A stretch of DNA of 64,000 nucleotides. Source: Limnoperna fortunei (Eukaryota > Mollusca > Bivalvia > Mytilida > Modiolidae). Location of the stretch: assembly GCA_944474755.1 (NCBI GenBank), contig OX104112.1:83093756-83157755 (forward strand), written 5' to 3'. The translations under genes were made by a program, and so were the position numbers. Under the pieces are notes generated by a model that was not told the DNA's origin, searched no databases, and saw nothing but the letters and a program-made list of their open reading frames with translations. This document shows, piece after piece, positions 34,404-48,600 of the stretch; the stretch's first letter is position 1, and the number at the start of each line of letters is the position of its first letter.

Positions 34404-34800
34404 ACGTCAGGATCGCACTAATATGTGTACTACTAAAATTTCGATATATTCTTTGGGTTAAATCGGGATTGTGATCAGTATTTTTGTGTTGTAATGTTAC
34501 GTTTCACATGATGACTTATATTTCATTCCGTGCATTGGTCAACAATTAAAAGGTAAACATTGCATAAAAATCCGCCTACTTTTAAAGCTGTTTGGGAGAA
34601 AAATGATATTTTTCTATATCTTTATTTTTGTTCTGATATTGATGCAAAATAGAACAACACGTATTTTTAACGCTCATTTTGAACCTTTATTCTGGGAGTC
34701 AATTTTTGTTTAATTATTTATTAAAAAATAGTGAAGTGACAATAGTTATTTTTATCTCTCAAGCTTTTTAGAAAAGCTAAACTTGTGTACTAAAGCCATC
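34404..34800. repeat. Dispersed repeat, inverted copy at 50500-51000
   Basis: 'aggatcgcactaatatgtgt', 'tttcgatatattctttgg', 'gcattggtcaacaattaaaa', 'aaagctgtttgggagaaaaa' and 'ctcaagctttttagaaaagc' all recur as reverse complements in 50500-51000. The family is unknown and the sequence noncoding. Confidence 0.75.
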
Positions 34801-34979
34801 ATTCGAGCACGGGAAAGTTACTTAAATTAACTCCTCAGGTAAATCTTTAAATAGCAAAACCAGTTTGTCATACGGTAGTCGAGCACACCTAAAAGCCTTG
34901 TTCTCCTTAACGATTTAGTGTTCATCTCCTGGTCTTTTTCGGCCTAGACGAAAATTAAAGTAAAGCTGAGAGTGGCAGA

Positions 34980-35931
34980 TCGTTGAAATATGTAATAGAG
35001 GACAGAGCTTGCATCAGATAGCACAACACTTTGGCATTCACTTTAGTATTGTGTCCCGGCTACTAAAACGTCATCGAGATGGAACTATCCAGGAACGTCC
35101 TAGGTCAGGTCGACCACCAAAAACATCTGAAAGGGAGGATATAGCACTCGTTCGTGTTGCCAAACGCCAACTGATACGATTGGAATATTGCAACCAGAGT
35201 CGCCGTTCGAACAGTTAACAGGCGCCTAAACAATGCAGGTTTAAGAGCTCGTCGTCCCTTGAAACGTCCACTGTTGACACAGAGACATCGCCAAACTCGT
35301 TCAGAGTGGGCACGATATCACCGCCATTGGAATATTTGAAGCTGGCGACGAGTACACTGGACCGACAAAAGCAGTTCCTTTTTCATCATATTGATAAGCC
35401 CACGAGCATTTGGAGACAACGAGGCACTGCTTACAACCAGAACAACATCATAGGCACTACAGCGTTTGGCGGTGGTGGTGTTACAGTATAAGGGAGGCTT
35501 TTCATACGACTGAATCTGTATGTGGTTGATGGGATATTGACAGGGCAAAAATATCAAAATGACGTCATTAACGCTATTATTGTTCCACATTTTGACAAAC
35601 ATGCACTTGGTAACAGACCCGTCTATATGGATGACAACGCAAGACCTCACCGAGCTGCAATTGTACGTGATGTTATCGAAACGAAGCTATTGAGCACCTT
35701 CCATGGCAATCCATGTCACCTGATATGAATCCAATTGAACATTTGTGGGATATCATTGGCCGTAAAATCAATAACAGAGCACCTACTTGTCAAAATGTCC
35801 AAGAACTACGTGTTGCCATTCAAAACGAATGGCAGAATTTACCACATGCTACACTTCGTCGTTTGGTCAACAGCACGAGGAGCAGAGTTAATGAACCGTA
35901 CCGGAAGCGTGGTGGTTATACGACTTACTGA
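34980..35931 (+). pseudogene. Tc1/mariner transposase, frameshifted
   Basis: N-terminal helix-turn-helix: 'HQIAQHFGIHFSIVSRLLKR' then 'GRPPKT' (GRPR-like linker). The second HTH and first catalytic region ('WTDKSSSF') are in shifted frames (35190-35480). Then come 'VYMDDNARPHRA' (second Asp) and 'SPDMNPIEHLWDIIGRKI' (Glu, about 34 residues on, the Tc1 DD34E spacing). It ends 'RKRGGYTTY' at 35931. At least three frame breaks (about 35190, 35300-35490, 35710) make it inactive. Confidence 0.9.
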
Positions 35932-36425
35932 GTATTTTTTGCGTTTAACACATTTCAAAGTGACTTTTCTTTTACTGTGTTTACTTTAAGTTCATGATAG
36001 TGAAGTATGCAATCAAACTTATTTTTTGACTAATGGAAGTTATATTTGCACTGTTTTTTATATCTTTGCTTTAAACATTTTTCATCAAACAATAAGTAAA
36101 GCGATTGTAAACATGTTGTTTGTATGTTTCATTTGTCATTAATGTTCAATAAATTGTCATTTCTTTAAAAAATATTAAAATATAAAAAAATCTTAAATGA
36201 ATCCCTGGAATATAATAGGGTGTTGCTTAAACTTATGGCGAGGTGTATATTTACCATTGACATTGTGGTCTTCAGCTTATGAAAAAGCTTCATTTGGTAT
36301 ATTTAAATATTTATTGTTAGCTCTATGATTTTTAAAGCAATAAACGCCTATATTCTTTCTTTGCGTCCGTCGTCATTCACGTGCATACGTCTCTTATAAT
36401 TGGGTTTTTTTGTGATATTTTCCAG

Positions 36426-36619
36426 TGTTACTTGTTAAATCGGCTGATATAGAGTATATGAAAACGTCGATACGGGACCATTTCTCAGACACCAGACACC
36501 ATGACCCTCAGTATAGTGCATATAAACAAAAGGCAAAAGAATATATCTACAATGAATTCGTGAGATTTGGATTGACAACTGAATATCATACTTTCCAGGA
36601 TACGAATATTTCACCTTCG
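36426..36619 (+). CDS. M28 gene, first recognised exon
   Basis: Acceptor 'tgatattttccag', donor 'gtatgtacg'. It enters in phase 1 (needs one base from upstream) and ends on a full codon. It encodes 'DHFSDTRHHDPQYSAYKQKA' and 'RFGLTTEYHTFQDT', the helix and strand before the catalytic domain. Its duplicate is at 6560-6753. Confidence 0.85.
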
Positions 36620-39600
36620 GTATGTACGCTAAAAATATAAAATTACAAGGTCGGTAAAAATTTGTCAGTAATTTTCTCAATTTTATGTAAGAAAATATAT
36701 CATCGCTTCAATTTTATAATTATTCAGAATCTAACTTTATTAGATAGTAAAGGACCAGTATTTGACGATAACATTTGTCTAATCCACGAAATCACAATTG
36801 AACATATCAAGTTAACCCGTTCATCTTTAATTATATCCCTGTCAGTAAACTAATATATATTTTTTTAACTACAATTCACAGTTGCAGTTGAATTTTATAA
36901 GAAAACCGTTGCCACTTTTGCCACCTTAAAAATATATATCTGTTACCTTAGTCGAGACCAATAAGCATGAATTTATCAATAAAAAGAAATCCAAAACCTA
37001 GACCGGCGCACATGCGGATACCATAAACATGTTCTAAGAGACATTACAAAACAAGGCAAGCACAAACACCCGGTGCTTTATACATATAAAACAACAACAA
37101 CAATAAAGACCAACAGTCATAGGGTTTTCAGGTTTTTATAAGCTTTTTTTAAACTTGTATACCTTATTATGCCTTAATTTAAATTTAGTTGAAAGATTGC
37201 TGGAAGTAACTATTAAAAAATCACTTTTAAAGTAAATTTGTGTCACAGTAGATATTTTTTTCAGGCTCAATTCCACACAGTGGTTGGGATTTTAAAAGGC
37301 ACCAACTTTGGTACACGGAATGATTCCATTGTAGGCCTTGGTGCCCACTACGATACAGTTCCTACAACAAAAGGTATTTACAGTGGGGTCATTACGTAGG
37401 TCCTTATAATAAGATACTTACGTCAAATGTAAGATATGGTGATCGATTGTTCGGAAATTAAATGGATTCGAATAGATTGTTAAATTTGCACAGAAAGTTT
37501 ATTTAAAACATTAATGGGATCTCAGACTGATCACATAAAATAGATTCTAAAATTGTCGGTACTTACTTTGTACATAGAGTGTGAACGTATATGATGCCGA
37601 TTTTTTTAGTTTTCTGGTAACTTCTTGTAGTTTTCTTTTGTTAAAATAAGCCAATATTTAAAAAAAGCACTATTATTCGCAAAAACTCAAAATTATTATT
37701 TCAGGTGTGGATGATAATGGCTCAGGGCTTGCAGTCTTGTTAGATGTTGCCAGGCAAATCACTGCTATAAAAAATAACGGAATTAAGCGAAAAAACACTA
37801 TTATATTTGCTTCGTTTGATGTTGAAGAATACGGTAATTGTTTGTCTTATAGCTACGTTCTAAATTAATCATTCCAGTCATTCCTAAGTATTTAAAACCT
37901 TTAAAAATAGTTTTCTTTAATATAAAACAAAAGACTGTAAAACTAAATACAAAATACAGTATTGCAGTGTCATGGTAATATAAATTACTTTTGTTATGGC
38001 AAGATTCTTAACTGTAGGTAGGACAAGACACTTAACTTTAGACACGGCCACATACGGTTGGTGAGACAAGATAACATATTATATGCAGGACAAGGAATAC
38101 TGCTGAACAAAGCGCATTATTGTAGGTAAGACAAGGCGCATATACTGTAGGTAGGACAAGGCGCATACACTGTAGGTCGGGGAAAACACACTATCGTATA
38201 CAGTAGGTCGGAGAAGACACAATATCATTACTGTGGGCAGGACAAGAAACATTACTGTGGGTTGGAGAAGACGTAGATACTGTAAGCATACCGGATAAGA
38301 CACATTGCTGTGGTTAGGATAAGACGCATTATGGAGGGTAGGATAGGACGCATAATTGCAGGTTGTACATGTACAATACGCTTTACTGTAGATACGACAA
38401 GACGCATTATTTTAGTCCGGAAAATATACGCATATACTGTAGGTATGATAAGACACATATACTGTAGGTATGATGAGAAACATGGCTGTGGGTATGATAA
38501 GACGCATAACTGTTGGTAGGACAAGACAAATGATTTTAGTCCGGACAAGAAGCATTACTATGGGCATGATAAGACACATAACTGTGGGTATGCTAAGACA
38601 AGTTAATGTGAGTACGACAAAACGCATTATTTTAGTCCGGACGAGACACACTACTGTGGATATGATAAGACACATTACTGTGGATATGATAAGTCACATT
38701 ACTGTGGGTAGGATAAGACACATTACTGTGGGTATGATAAGACACATTACTGTGGGAAGGATAAGACACATTACTGTAGGTATGATAAGACACATTACTT
38801 TGGGTATGATAAGACAAATTACTTTGGGTATGATAAGACACATTAATGTGGGTATGACACATTACTTTGGGTATGATAAGACACATTATGTGGGTATGAT
38901 AAGACACATTACTGTGGGTATGATAAGACACATTACTGTGGGTATGATAAGACACATTACTGTAGGTATGATAAGACACATTACTGTGGGTATGACACAT
39001 TACTGTGGGTATGATAAGACACATTACTGTGGATATGATAAGACACATTACTGTGGGTATGATAAGACACATTACTGTGGGTATGATAAGACACATTACT
39101 GTAGGTATGATAAGACACGACACATAACTGTGGGTATGATAAGACACATTACTGTGGGTAGGATAAGACACATTACTTTGGGTATGATAAGACACATTAC
39201 TGTGGGAAGGATAAGACACATTACTGTAGGTATGATAAGACACATGTATGTGGGTATGATAAGACACATCACTGTGTGGGTAGGATAGAACACATTGCTG
39301 TGGGTATGCTAAGACACATTACTGTGGGTGGGATAAGACACATTACTGTGGGTAGGATAAGAAACATTGCTGTGGGTATGATAAGATAAGACACATTACT
39401 TTGGGTAGGATAAGACACATTACTGTGTGGGTAGGATAGAACACATTACTGTGGGTATGCTAAGACACATTACTGTGGGTAGGATAAGACACATTACTGT
39501 GGGTATGATAAGACACATTACTGTGGGTATGATAAGACACATTACTGTGGGTATGATAAAACACATTACTGTGGGTATGCTAAGACACATTACTGTGGGT

Positions 39601-42600
39601 ATGCTAAGACACATTACTGTGGGTGGGATAAGACACATTACTGTGGGTAGGATAAGACACATTACTGTGGGTAGGATAAGAAACATTACTGTGGGTAGGA
39701 TAAGACACATTACTTTGGGTAGGATAACACACATTACTGTGGGTAGGATAAGAAACATTGCTGTGGGTGGGATAAGACACATTACTGTGGGTAGGATAAG
39801 ACACATTACTGTGGGTATGCTAAGACACATTACTGTGGGTGGGATAAGACACATTACTGTGGGTATGCTAAGACACATTACTGTGGGTGGGATAGAACAC
39901 ATTACTGTGGGTATGCTAAGACACATTACTGTGGGTGGGATAAGACACATTACTGTGGGTAGGATAAGACACATTACTGTGGGTAGGATAAGAAACATTA
40001 CTGTGGGTGGGATAAGACACATTACTGTGGGTGGGATAAGACACATTACTGTGGGTGGGATAAGAAACATTACTGTGTGGGTAGGATAAGACACATTACT
40101 GTGTGGGTAGGATGGAACACATTACTGTGGGTATGATAAGACACATTACTGTGGGTATGATAAGACACATTACTGTGGGTGGGATAAGACACATTACTGT
40201 GGATATGATAAGACACATTACTTTGGATATGATAAGACACATTACTGTGGGTATGCTAAGACACATTACTGTGGGTAGGATAAGACACATTACTGTGGAT
40301 ATGATAAGACACATTACTGTGGGTATGATAAGACACATTACTGTGGATATGAAAAGACACATTAATGTGGGTATGACACATTACTGTGGGTATGATAAGA
40401 CACATTACTTTGGGTATGATAAGACACATTACTGTAGGTATGATAAGACACATTACTGTGGGTATGACACATTACTGTGGGTATGATAAGACACATTACT
40501 GTGGGTAGGATAAGACACATTACTGTAGGTATGATAAGACACATTACTGTGGATATGATAAGAAACATTACTGTGGGTATGATAAGACACATTACTGTGG
40601 GTATGATAAAACACATTACAGTGTGTATGATAAGACACATTACTGTGTGTATGATAAGACACATTACTGTGGGTATGATAAGACACATAACTGTGGGTAT
40701 GATAAGACACATTACTGTGGGTATGATAAGACACATTGCTGTGGGTATGATAAGACACATTACTGTGGGTATGATAAGTCACATTACTGTGGGTATGATA
40801 AGACACATTACTGTGGATATGATAAGACACATTACTTTGGGTATGATAAGTCACATTACTGTGGGTATGATAAGACACATTACTGTGGATATGATAAGAC
40901 ACATTGCTGTGGGTATGATAAGTCACATTACTGTGGGTATGATAAGACACATTGCTGTGGGTATGATAAGACACATTACTGTGGGTATGATAAGACACAT
41001 TACTGTGGATATAAGACACATTGCTGTGGGTATGATAAGACACATTACTGTGGATATGATAAGACACGTTGCTGTGGGTATGATAAGTCACATTACTGTG
41101 GGTATGATAAGACACATTGCTGTGGGTATGATAAGTCACATTACTGTGGGTATGATAAGACACATTACTGTGGATATGATAAGACACATTGCTGTGGGTA
41201 TGATAAGTCACATTACTGTGGGTATGATAAGACACATTGCTGTGGGTATGATAAGTCACATTATTGTGGGTATGATAAGACACATTGCTGTGGGTATGAT
41301 AAGACACATTACTGTGGGTATGATAAGACACATTGCTGTGGGTATGATAAGACACATTACTGTGGGTATGATAAGTCACATTACTGTGGGTATGATAAGA
41401 CACATTACTGTGGATATGATAAGACACATAACTGTGGGTATGATAAGACACATTACTGTTGGTAGGATAAGACACATTACTGTAGGTATGATAAGACACA
41501 TGTATGTGGGTATGATAAGACACATTACTGTGTGGGTAGGATAGAACACATTACTGTGGGTATGCTAAGACACATTACTGTGGGTGGGATAAGACACATT
41601 ACTGTGGGTAGGATAAGAAACATTGCTGTGGGTATGATAAGACACATTACTTTGGGTAGGATAAGACACATTACTGTGGGTAGGATAAGACACATTACTG
41701 TGTGGGTAGGATAGAACACATTACTGTGGGTATGATAAGACACATTACTGTGGGTGGGATAAGACACATTACTGTGGGTAGGATAAGAAACATTGCTGTG
41801 GGTATGATAAGACACATTACTTTGGGTATGATAAGACACATTACTGTGGGTAGGATAAGACACATTACTGTGGGTATGCTAAGACACATTACTGTGGGTG
41901 GGATAAGACACATTACTGTGGGTAGGATAAGACACATTACTTTGGATATGATAAGACACATTACTTTGGATATGATAAGACACATTACTGTGGGTATGAT
42001 AAGACTCATTACTGTGGGTAGGATAAGACACATTACTGTGGGTATGCTAAGACACATTACTGTGGGTAGGATAAGACACATTACTGTGGGTATGATAAGA
42101 CTCATTACTGTGGGTAGGATAAGACACATTACTGTGGGTATGCTACGACACATTACTGTGGGTATGATAAGACACATTACTGTGGGTAGGATAAGACACA
42201 TTACTGTGGGTATGCTACGACACATTACTGTGGGTATGATAAGACACATTACTGTGGGTATGATAAGACACATTACTGTGGGTGGGATAAGACACATTAC
42301 TGTGGGTAGGATAAGACACATTACTGTGGGTATGCTAGGACACATTACTGTGGGTGGGATAAGACACATTACTGTGGGTAGGATAGAACACATTACTGTG
42401 GGTAGGATAAGACACATTACTGTGGGTAGGATAAGACACATTACTGTGTGGGTAGGATGGAACACATTACTGTGGGTATGATAAGACACATTACTGTGGG
42501 TATGCTAAGACACATTACTGTGGGTATGATAAGACACATTACTGTGGGTATGCTAAGACACATTACTGTGGGTATGATAAGACACATTACTGTGGGTATG

Positions 42601-45600
42601 ATAAGACACATTACTGTGGATATGATAAGACACATTAATGTGGGTATTACACATTACTGTGGATATGATAGGACACATTGCTTTGGGTATGATAAGACAC
42701 ATTACTGTGGATAGGATAAGACACATTACTGTGGGTAGGGTAAGACACATTACTGTGGGTATGATAAGACACATTACTGTGGATAGGATATGACACATTA
42801 CTGTGGGTAGGGTAAGACACATTACTGTGGGTATGATAAGACACATTACTGTGGATAGGATAAGACACATTACTTTGGGTATGATAAGACACATTACTGT
42901 GGGTATGATAAGACACATTACTTTGGGTAGGATAAGACACATTACTGTGGATAGGATAAGACACATTACTTTGGGTATGATAAGACACATTACTGTGGGT
43001 ATGATAAGACACATTACTTTGGGTATGATAAGACACATTACTGTGGGTATGACACATTACTGTGGGTGTGATAAGACACATTACTTAGGGTATGATAAGA
43101 CACATTACTTTGGGTATGATGAGACACATTACTGTGGGTATGATAAGACACATTACTTTGTGTATGATAAGACACATTACTGTGGGTATGACACATTACT
43201 GTGGGTATGATAAGACACATTACTTTGGGTAGGATAAGACACATTACTGTGGGTATGCTAAGACACATAACTGTGGGTGGGATAAGACACATTACTGTGG
43301 GTAGGATAGAACACATTACTGTGGGTAGGATAAGACACATTACTGTGGGTAGGATAAGACACATTACTGTGTGGGTAGGATGGAACACATTACTGTGGGT
43401 ATGATAAGACACATTACTGTGGGTATGCTAAGACACATTACTGTGGGTATGATAAGACACATTACTTTGGATATGATAAGACACATTACTGTGTGGGTAG
43501 GATGGAACACATTACTGTGGGTAGGATAAGACACATTACTGTGTGGGTAGGATGGAACACATTACTGTGGGTATGCTAAGACACATTACTGTGGGTAGGA
43601 TAAGACACATTACTGTGTGGGTAGGATGGAACACATTACTGTGGGTATGCTAAGACACATTACTGTGGGTATGCTAAGACACATTACTGTGGGTAGGATA
43701 AGACACATTACTTTGGATATGATAAGACACATTACTTTGGATATGATAAGACACATTACTGTGGGTATGATAAGACTCATTACTGTGGGTAGGATAAGAC
43801 ACATTACTGTGGGTATGCTAAGACACATTACTGTGGGTAGGATAAGACACATTACTGTGGGTATGATAAGACTCATTACTGTGGGTAGGATAAGACACAT
43901 TACTGTGGGTATGCTACGACACATTACTGTGGGTATGATAAGACACATTACTGTGGGTAGGATAAGACACATTACTGTGGGTATGCTACGACACATTACT
44001 GTGGGTATGATAAGACACATTACTGTGGGTATGATAAGACACATTACTGTGGGTGGGATAAGACACATTACTGTGGGTAGGATAAGACACATTACTGTGG
44101 GTATGCTAGGACACATTACTGTGGGTGGGATAAGACACATTACTGTGGGTAGGATAGAACACATTACTGTGGGTAGGATAAGACACATTACTGTGGGTAG
44201 GATAAGACACATTACTGTGTGGGTAGGATGGAACACATTACTGTGGGTATGATAAGACACATTACTGTGGGTATGCTAAGACACATTACTGTGGGTATGA
44301 TAAGACACATTACTGTGGGTATGCTAAGACACATTACTGTGGGTATGATAAGACACATTACTGTGGGTATGCTAAGACACATTACTGTGGGTAGGATAAG
44401 ACACATTAATGTGGGTATGACACATTACTGTGGGTATGATAGGACACATTGCTTTGGGTATGATAAGACACATTACTGTGGATAGGATAAGACACATTAC
44501 TGTGGGTAGGGTAAGACACATTACTGTGTGGGTAGGATGGAGCACATTACTGTGGGTATGATAAGACACATTACTGTGGGTATGCTAAGACACATTACTG
44601 TGGGTATGATAAGACACATTACTGTGGGTAGGATAAGACACATTACTGTGGATATGATAAGACACATTACTGTGGGTATGATAAGACACATTACTGTGGA
44701 TATGATAAGACACATTAATGTGGGTATGACACATTACTGTGGGTATGATAGGACACATTGCTTTGGGTATGATAAGACACATTACTGTGGATAGGATAAG
44801 ACACATTACTGTGGGTAGGGTAAGACACATTACTGTGGGTATGATAAGACACATTACTGTGGATAGGATATGACACATTACTGTGGGTAGGGTAAGACAC
44901 ATTACTGTGGGTATGATAAGACACATTACTTTGGGTAGGATAAGACACATTACTGTGGATAGGATAAGACACATTACTTTGGGTATGATAAGACACATTA
45001 CTGTGGGTATGATAAGACACATTACTTTGGGTATGATAAGACACATTACTGTGGGTATGACACATTACTGTGGGTGTGATAAGACACATTACTTTGGGTA
45101 TGATAAGACACATTACTTTGGGTATGATGAGACACATTACTGTGGGTATGATAAGACACATTACTTTGGGTATGATAAGACACATTACTGTGGGTATGAC
45201 ACATTACTGTGGGTATGATAAGACACATTACTTTGGGTATGATAAGACACATTAATGTGGGTATGACACATTACTGTGGGTATGATAAGACACATTACTT
45301 TGGGTATGATAAGACACATTACTGTGGGTATGATAAGACACATTACTTTGGGTATGATAAGTCACATTACTGTGGATATGATAAGACACATAACTGTGGG
45401 TATGATAAGACACATTACTGTGGGTATGATAAGACACATTACTGTGGGTATGATAAGTCACATTACTTTGGGTATGATAAGACACATTACTGTGGATATG
45501 ATAAGTCACATTACTGTGGATATGATAAGACACATTACTGTGGATATGATAAGACACATTACTGTAGGTAGGATAAGACACATTAATGTGGGTATGATAA

Positions 45601-48600
45601 GACACATTACTGTGGGTATGATAAGACACATTACTGTGGGTATGCTAAGACACATTACTTTGGGTATGATAAGACACATTACTGTGGATATGATAAGACA
45701 CATTACTGTGGGTATGATAAGACACATTACTGCGGGTAGGTTTAGATACATTACTGTGGGTAGGGTAAGACACATTACTGTGGGTATAAAAAGACGTTTT
45801 TATGTATGGATGGATGTAGGTAGATACAGAATAATGCTCTTGATGTTTGAGTTGATTAGTCGGATTTTTGTGTGACATTGGTGTTACTTGCTGTCCAGAT
45901 GTTGCGCATCATATTGAAGGCTGTTCTTGCTTTGCCAATTCTTTTCACATTTTTATGTCTATAAAACTAACAATCAATCGTCATTCTAATGCGAAAATAG
46001 ATCTGGAGTCAATTTTGCTTGAGACAATTGTTTATGCAGTCAGACATTAGCGCAAGTACAAATGTTACAATTGTCTCAAGATAGTCAGCGGAGTCAGATT
46101 TTGTTTTCGTTGCAATAGAATGAAGTACACGTTGCAACAGAATGAAAATACACTGTAACAGTTATGTATTATTAGTGGTTGACGATCACATTAGTACTGG
46201 CCTCGGCTTACGTGTTTTCAATACACTCAATTTGCGACCGTCAAATCACCAAACTGATGCCGGTTAATCGTAAATACACTAAACACATCTCTTAAATGTA
46301 AGCAAATGTTTGCCTATTAAATTTATATTTAAAGTTTGTTATGATTTTGTGATTTTATAGGCCTAGTTGGAAGCAGACATTTTGTGGACACATGGTTCAC
46401 GAATTGGTCTACAGTTAATTATGGTTCAAGAATTAACACAGCAGGATTTATTATTTTGGATACAATTATGGAATACAACAACTCCTTTGGTTCACAAAAG
46501 ATACCCGATGGAGCAGAAATATATGTAAGTTGTCTTGTTGTTGCAAAAATATAAATTGTTCATGAATTACTGAATGGTCTTTCCCGGGTCAATTCACATT
46601 TTAGCAATGATTAACTTGTTTCTAATTAAAATATGGTACAAATACATTAACATGATTAATAATAACTTGCAAGGAGTCATCAAAATCTGTTCACCGTTCA
46701 ATTTAGATGCGAAATAACAAGACGGTCGGTTTTCATTTTCACTCGGACCTCTTAATTTGCTGGTGTTACAAAGTTGTTTAAATAACAGGACGGTCGGTTT
46801 TCATTTTCAGTCGGATCTCTTAATTTGCTGGTGTTACAAAGTTGTTGCGATAACAAGGACCAAACTCGGTCGATAAACATAACATCTATAGATGCCTAGA
46901 ATTTTCACTTGGGATATACCTCTTGAAAGAAGTCGTTAAAATTATTTCGTATTTAATGTATTGCATGTATTCTCATCAGTCTCAAGTTTCGTTCGCATTG
47001 TTTTCCGTATTTGGAATAAGAGACGCCTAAAGCTTCTCATAAACGTAATTAATTGCCAAATTAAATCTTCTTGGTTTTAGTCACTATGCTTTATTTATTG
47101 TAGTTCAATCAAACCTTTCCAGAGACATTGAAAAGTATCGCTTCGGACAAATTTCGGGGTGATTTCCTTAGTCTTATTTATCGCAAACCAACGCCGGATG
47201 CAGATGTGGCTAAACTGTTCGTTAAGAAATGGACAAGCATTGGTAGTCCACAGTATGAGCTAGAGCCGTTTCCCTTACCGTTTGCTAGGGAAAGTGATCT
47301 GCCACCGTTACAGAAACAGCTTTTTGGAAATTTCCTTAGAAGTGATCATAGAAATTTCTGGACAAACAACATGGCGGCAGTATTTTTATCCGATTCAGGT
47401 ACGTAATATTATATATGTTCTTTCAGTAAAAAGGTACTATATAGTTCTAAGTACTTGTAAGCTGTACATAAACATTTATTCACGTTTCAATAATATCTGT
47501 TTCACCTGGGTTAGACAATGGATGTCGGAACATGGAAACAATTCATCGTCGATTATCGTGTTTTCAACGTGTTTTTAAATTAAAGATATAACAACAGAGT
47601 TTAAAAGTTTCCTAGATAAAATGAAAAAGCATTGTCAGTTGTTTGATCTCAATGTACAATATATAATATTATTTCTTATATTATTGTGCAAATATGGCTC
47701 GGTTTCATAAAACTTCTCAAACTGGGATTTCTCTCAAATATCTGAGTTTTTTTCCTCAAATTTGATTTTTCCGATTGGTCAATTTTTGAGTTGATGACAA
47801 GTTGAGGAAATCCTCAAATTTGAGATGTTTTTTTTACACCGAGTCCTGATATAAAGAATACAACTTTCCAAATTTTATACCTCAATCAGCTGATTTTCGT
47901 GGAGATATGATACACTGTTATCACAATCCTTGTGACGACCTTCCCACAATGCTGACAGATGAAAACTTGAATTTTATTGGGAAAACAGCAGACGTTATTA
48001 CTATGACGATGGATACATTGTCGCAGCCTGGTAAAGTATAATATAATTAATGCAAATCTTTTGGCCTATCATTACAACATTCTCTAAATTGACAATGGAG
48101 TGTACCTCTTTACCACATCCTCGTCAATCATTGCTTTAAGATAATGCCCTTTGTCATTAGATTGTTCTTTAAATATTCTGGACTCGCCTTACATTTAACT
48201 GTGGTACTAAATTTTGGCTTTAGCGGTTCTGAGTCTTATAAGCCATTGAAAACCTCTTACTGAAACATAAATACAAAAAGGAGACAAGCTGAAGGAACAG
48301 CTTATATCGCTGAAAAAAGGAATGAAGACATAAAAGCTGAACATACATGTTAACGTATGACTGAACTTTAAATGGTGTATATCGACTCGTCTATCGTATC
48401 ATATAGAAGAGTACAATATTTCGCTCTCTGGTCAGCCTCTGGTTAGTAAATTGAAGTCCGTTAATATATCACCTGTATCACCCGATCTCCATTCAAAGGG
48501 TTTCGGAAAATATGCTTTATATAAAAGACTAGTTTGTATCGTTTACACTGTTATTTGATTTGTTTGTGTGTATGGATTTGTATTGCAGATATATCATGGC

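Larger units (their letters stand above)
33689..36245 (+). mobile_element. Tc1/mariner element
   Basis: Terminal inverted repeats start 'cacctcgccataagtt' (33689) and end with the complement 'aacttatggcgaggtg' (36245). TA dinucleotides flank both ends (33687-33688 and 36246-36247), as expected for Tc1/mariner insertion. A broken transposase lies at 34980-35931. The left half is swollen by nested repeats (33771-34290 and 34400-34800). The element sits about 180 bp upstream of M28 exon 1 and is absent from the equivalent place in copy 1. Confidence 0.9.

Noticed and set aside
38010..45785. CRISPR array
   Set aside because: The repeats are directly adjacent with no unique spacers, in a eukaryotic intron.
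38079..45878. Many long overlapping ORFs (up to 356 codons) encoding 8-residue repeats such as GMIRHITV, GYDKTHYC, CLIIPTVM and SYHTHSNV
   Set aside because: They are the 24-bp minisatellite read in the four frames that lack stops (two per strand). The array lies within an intron of the M28 gene and there is no signal for translation.
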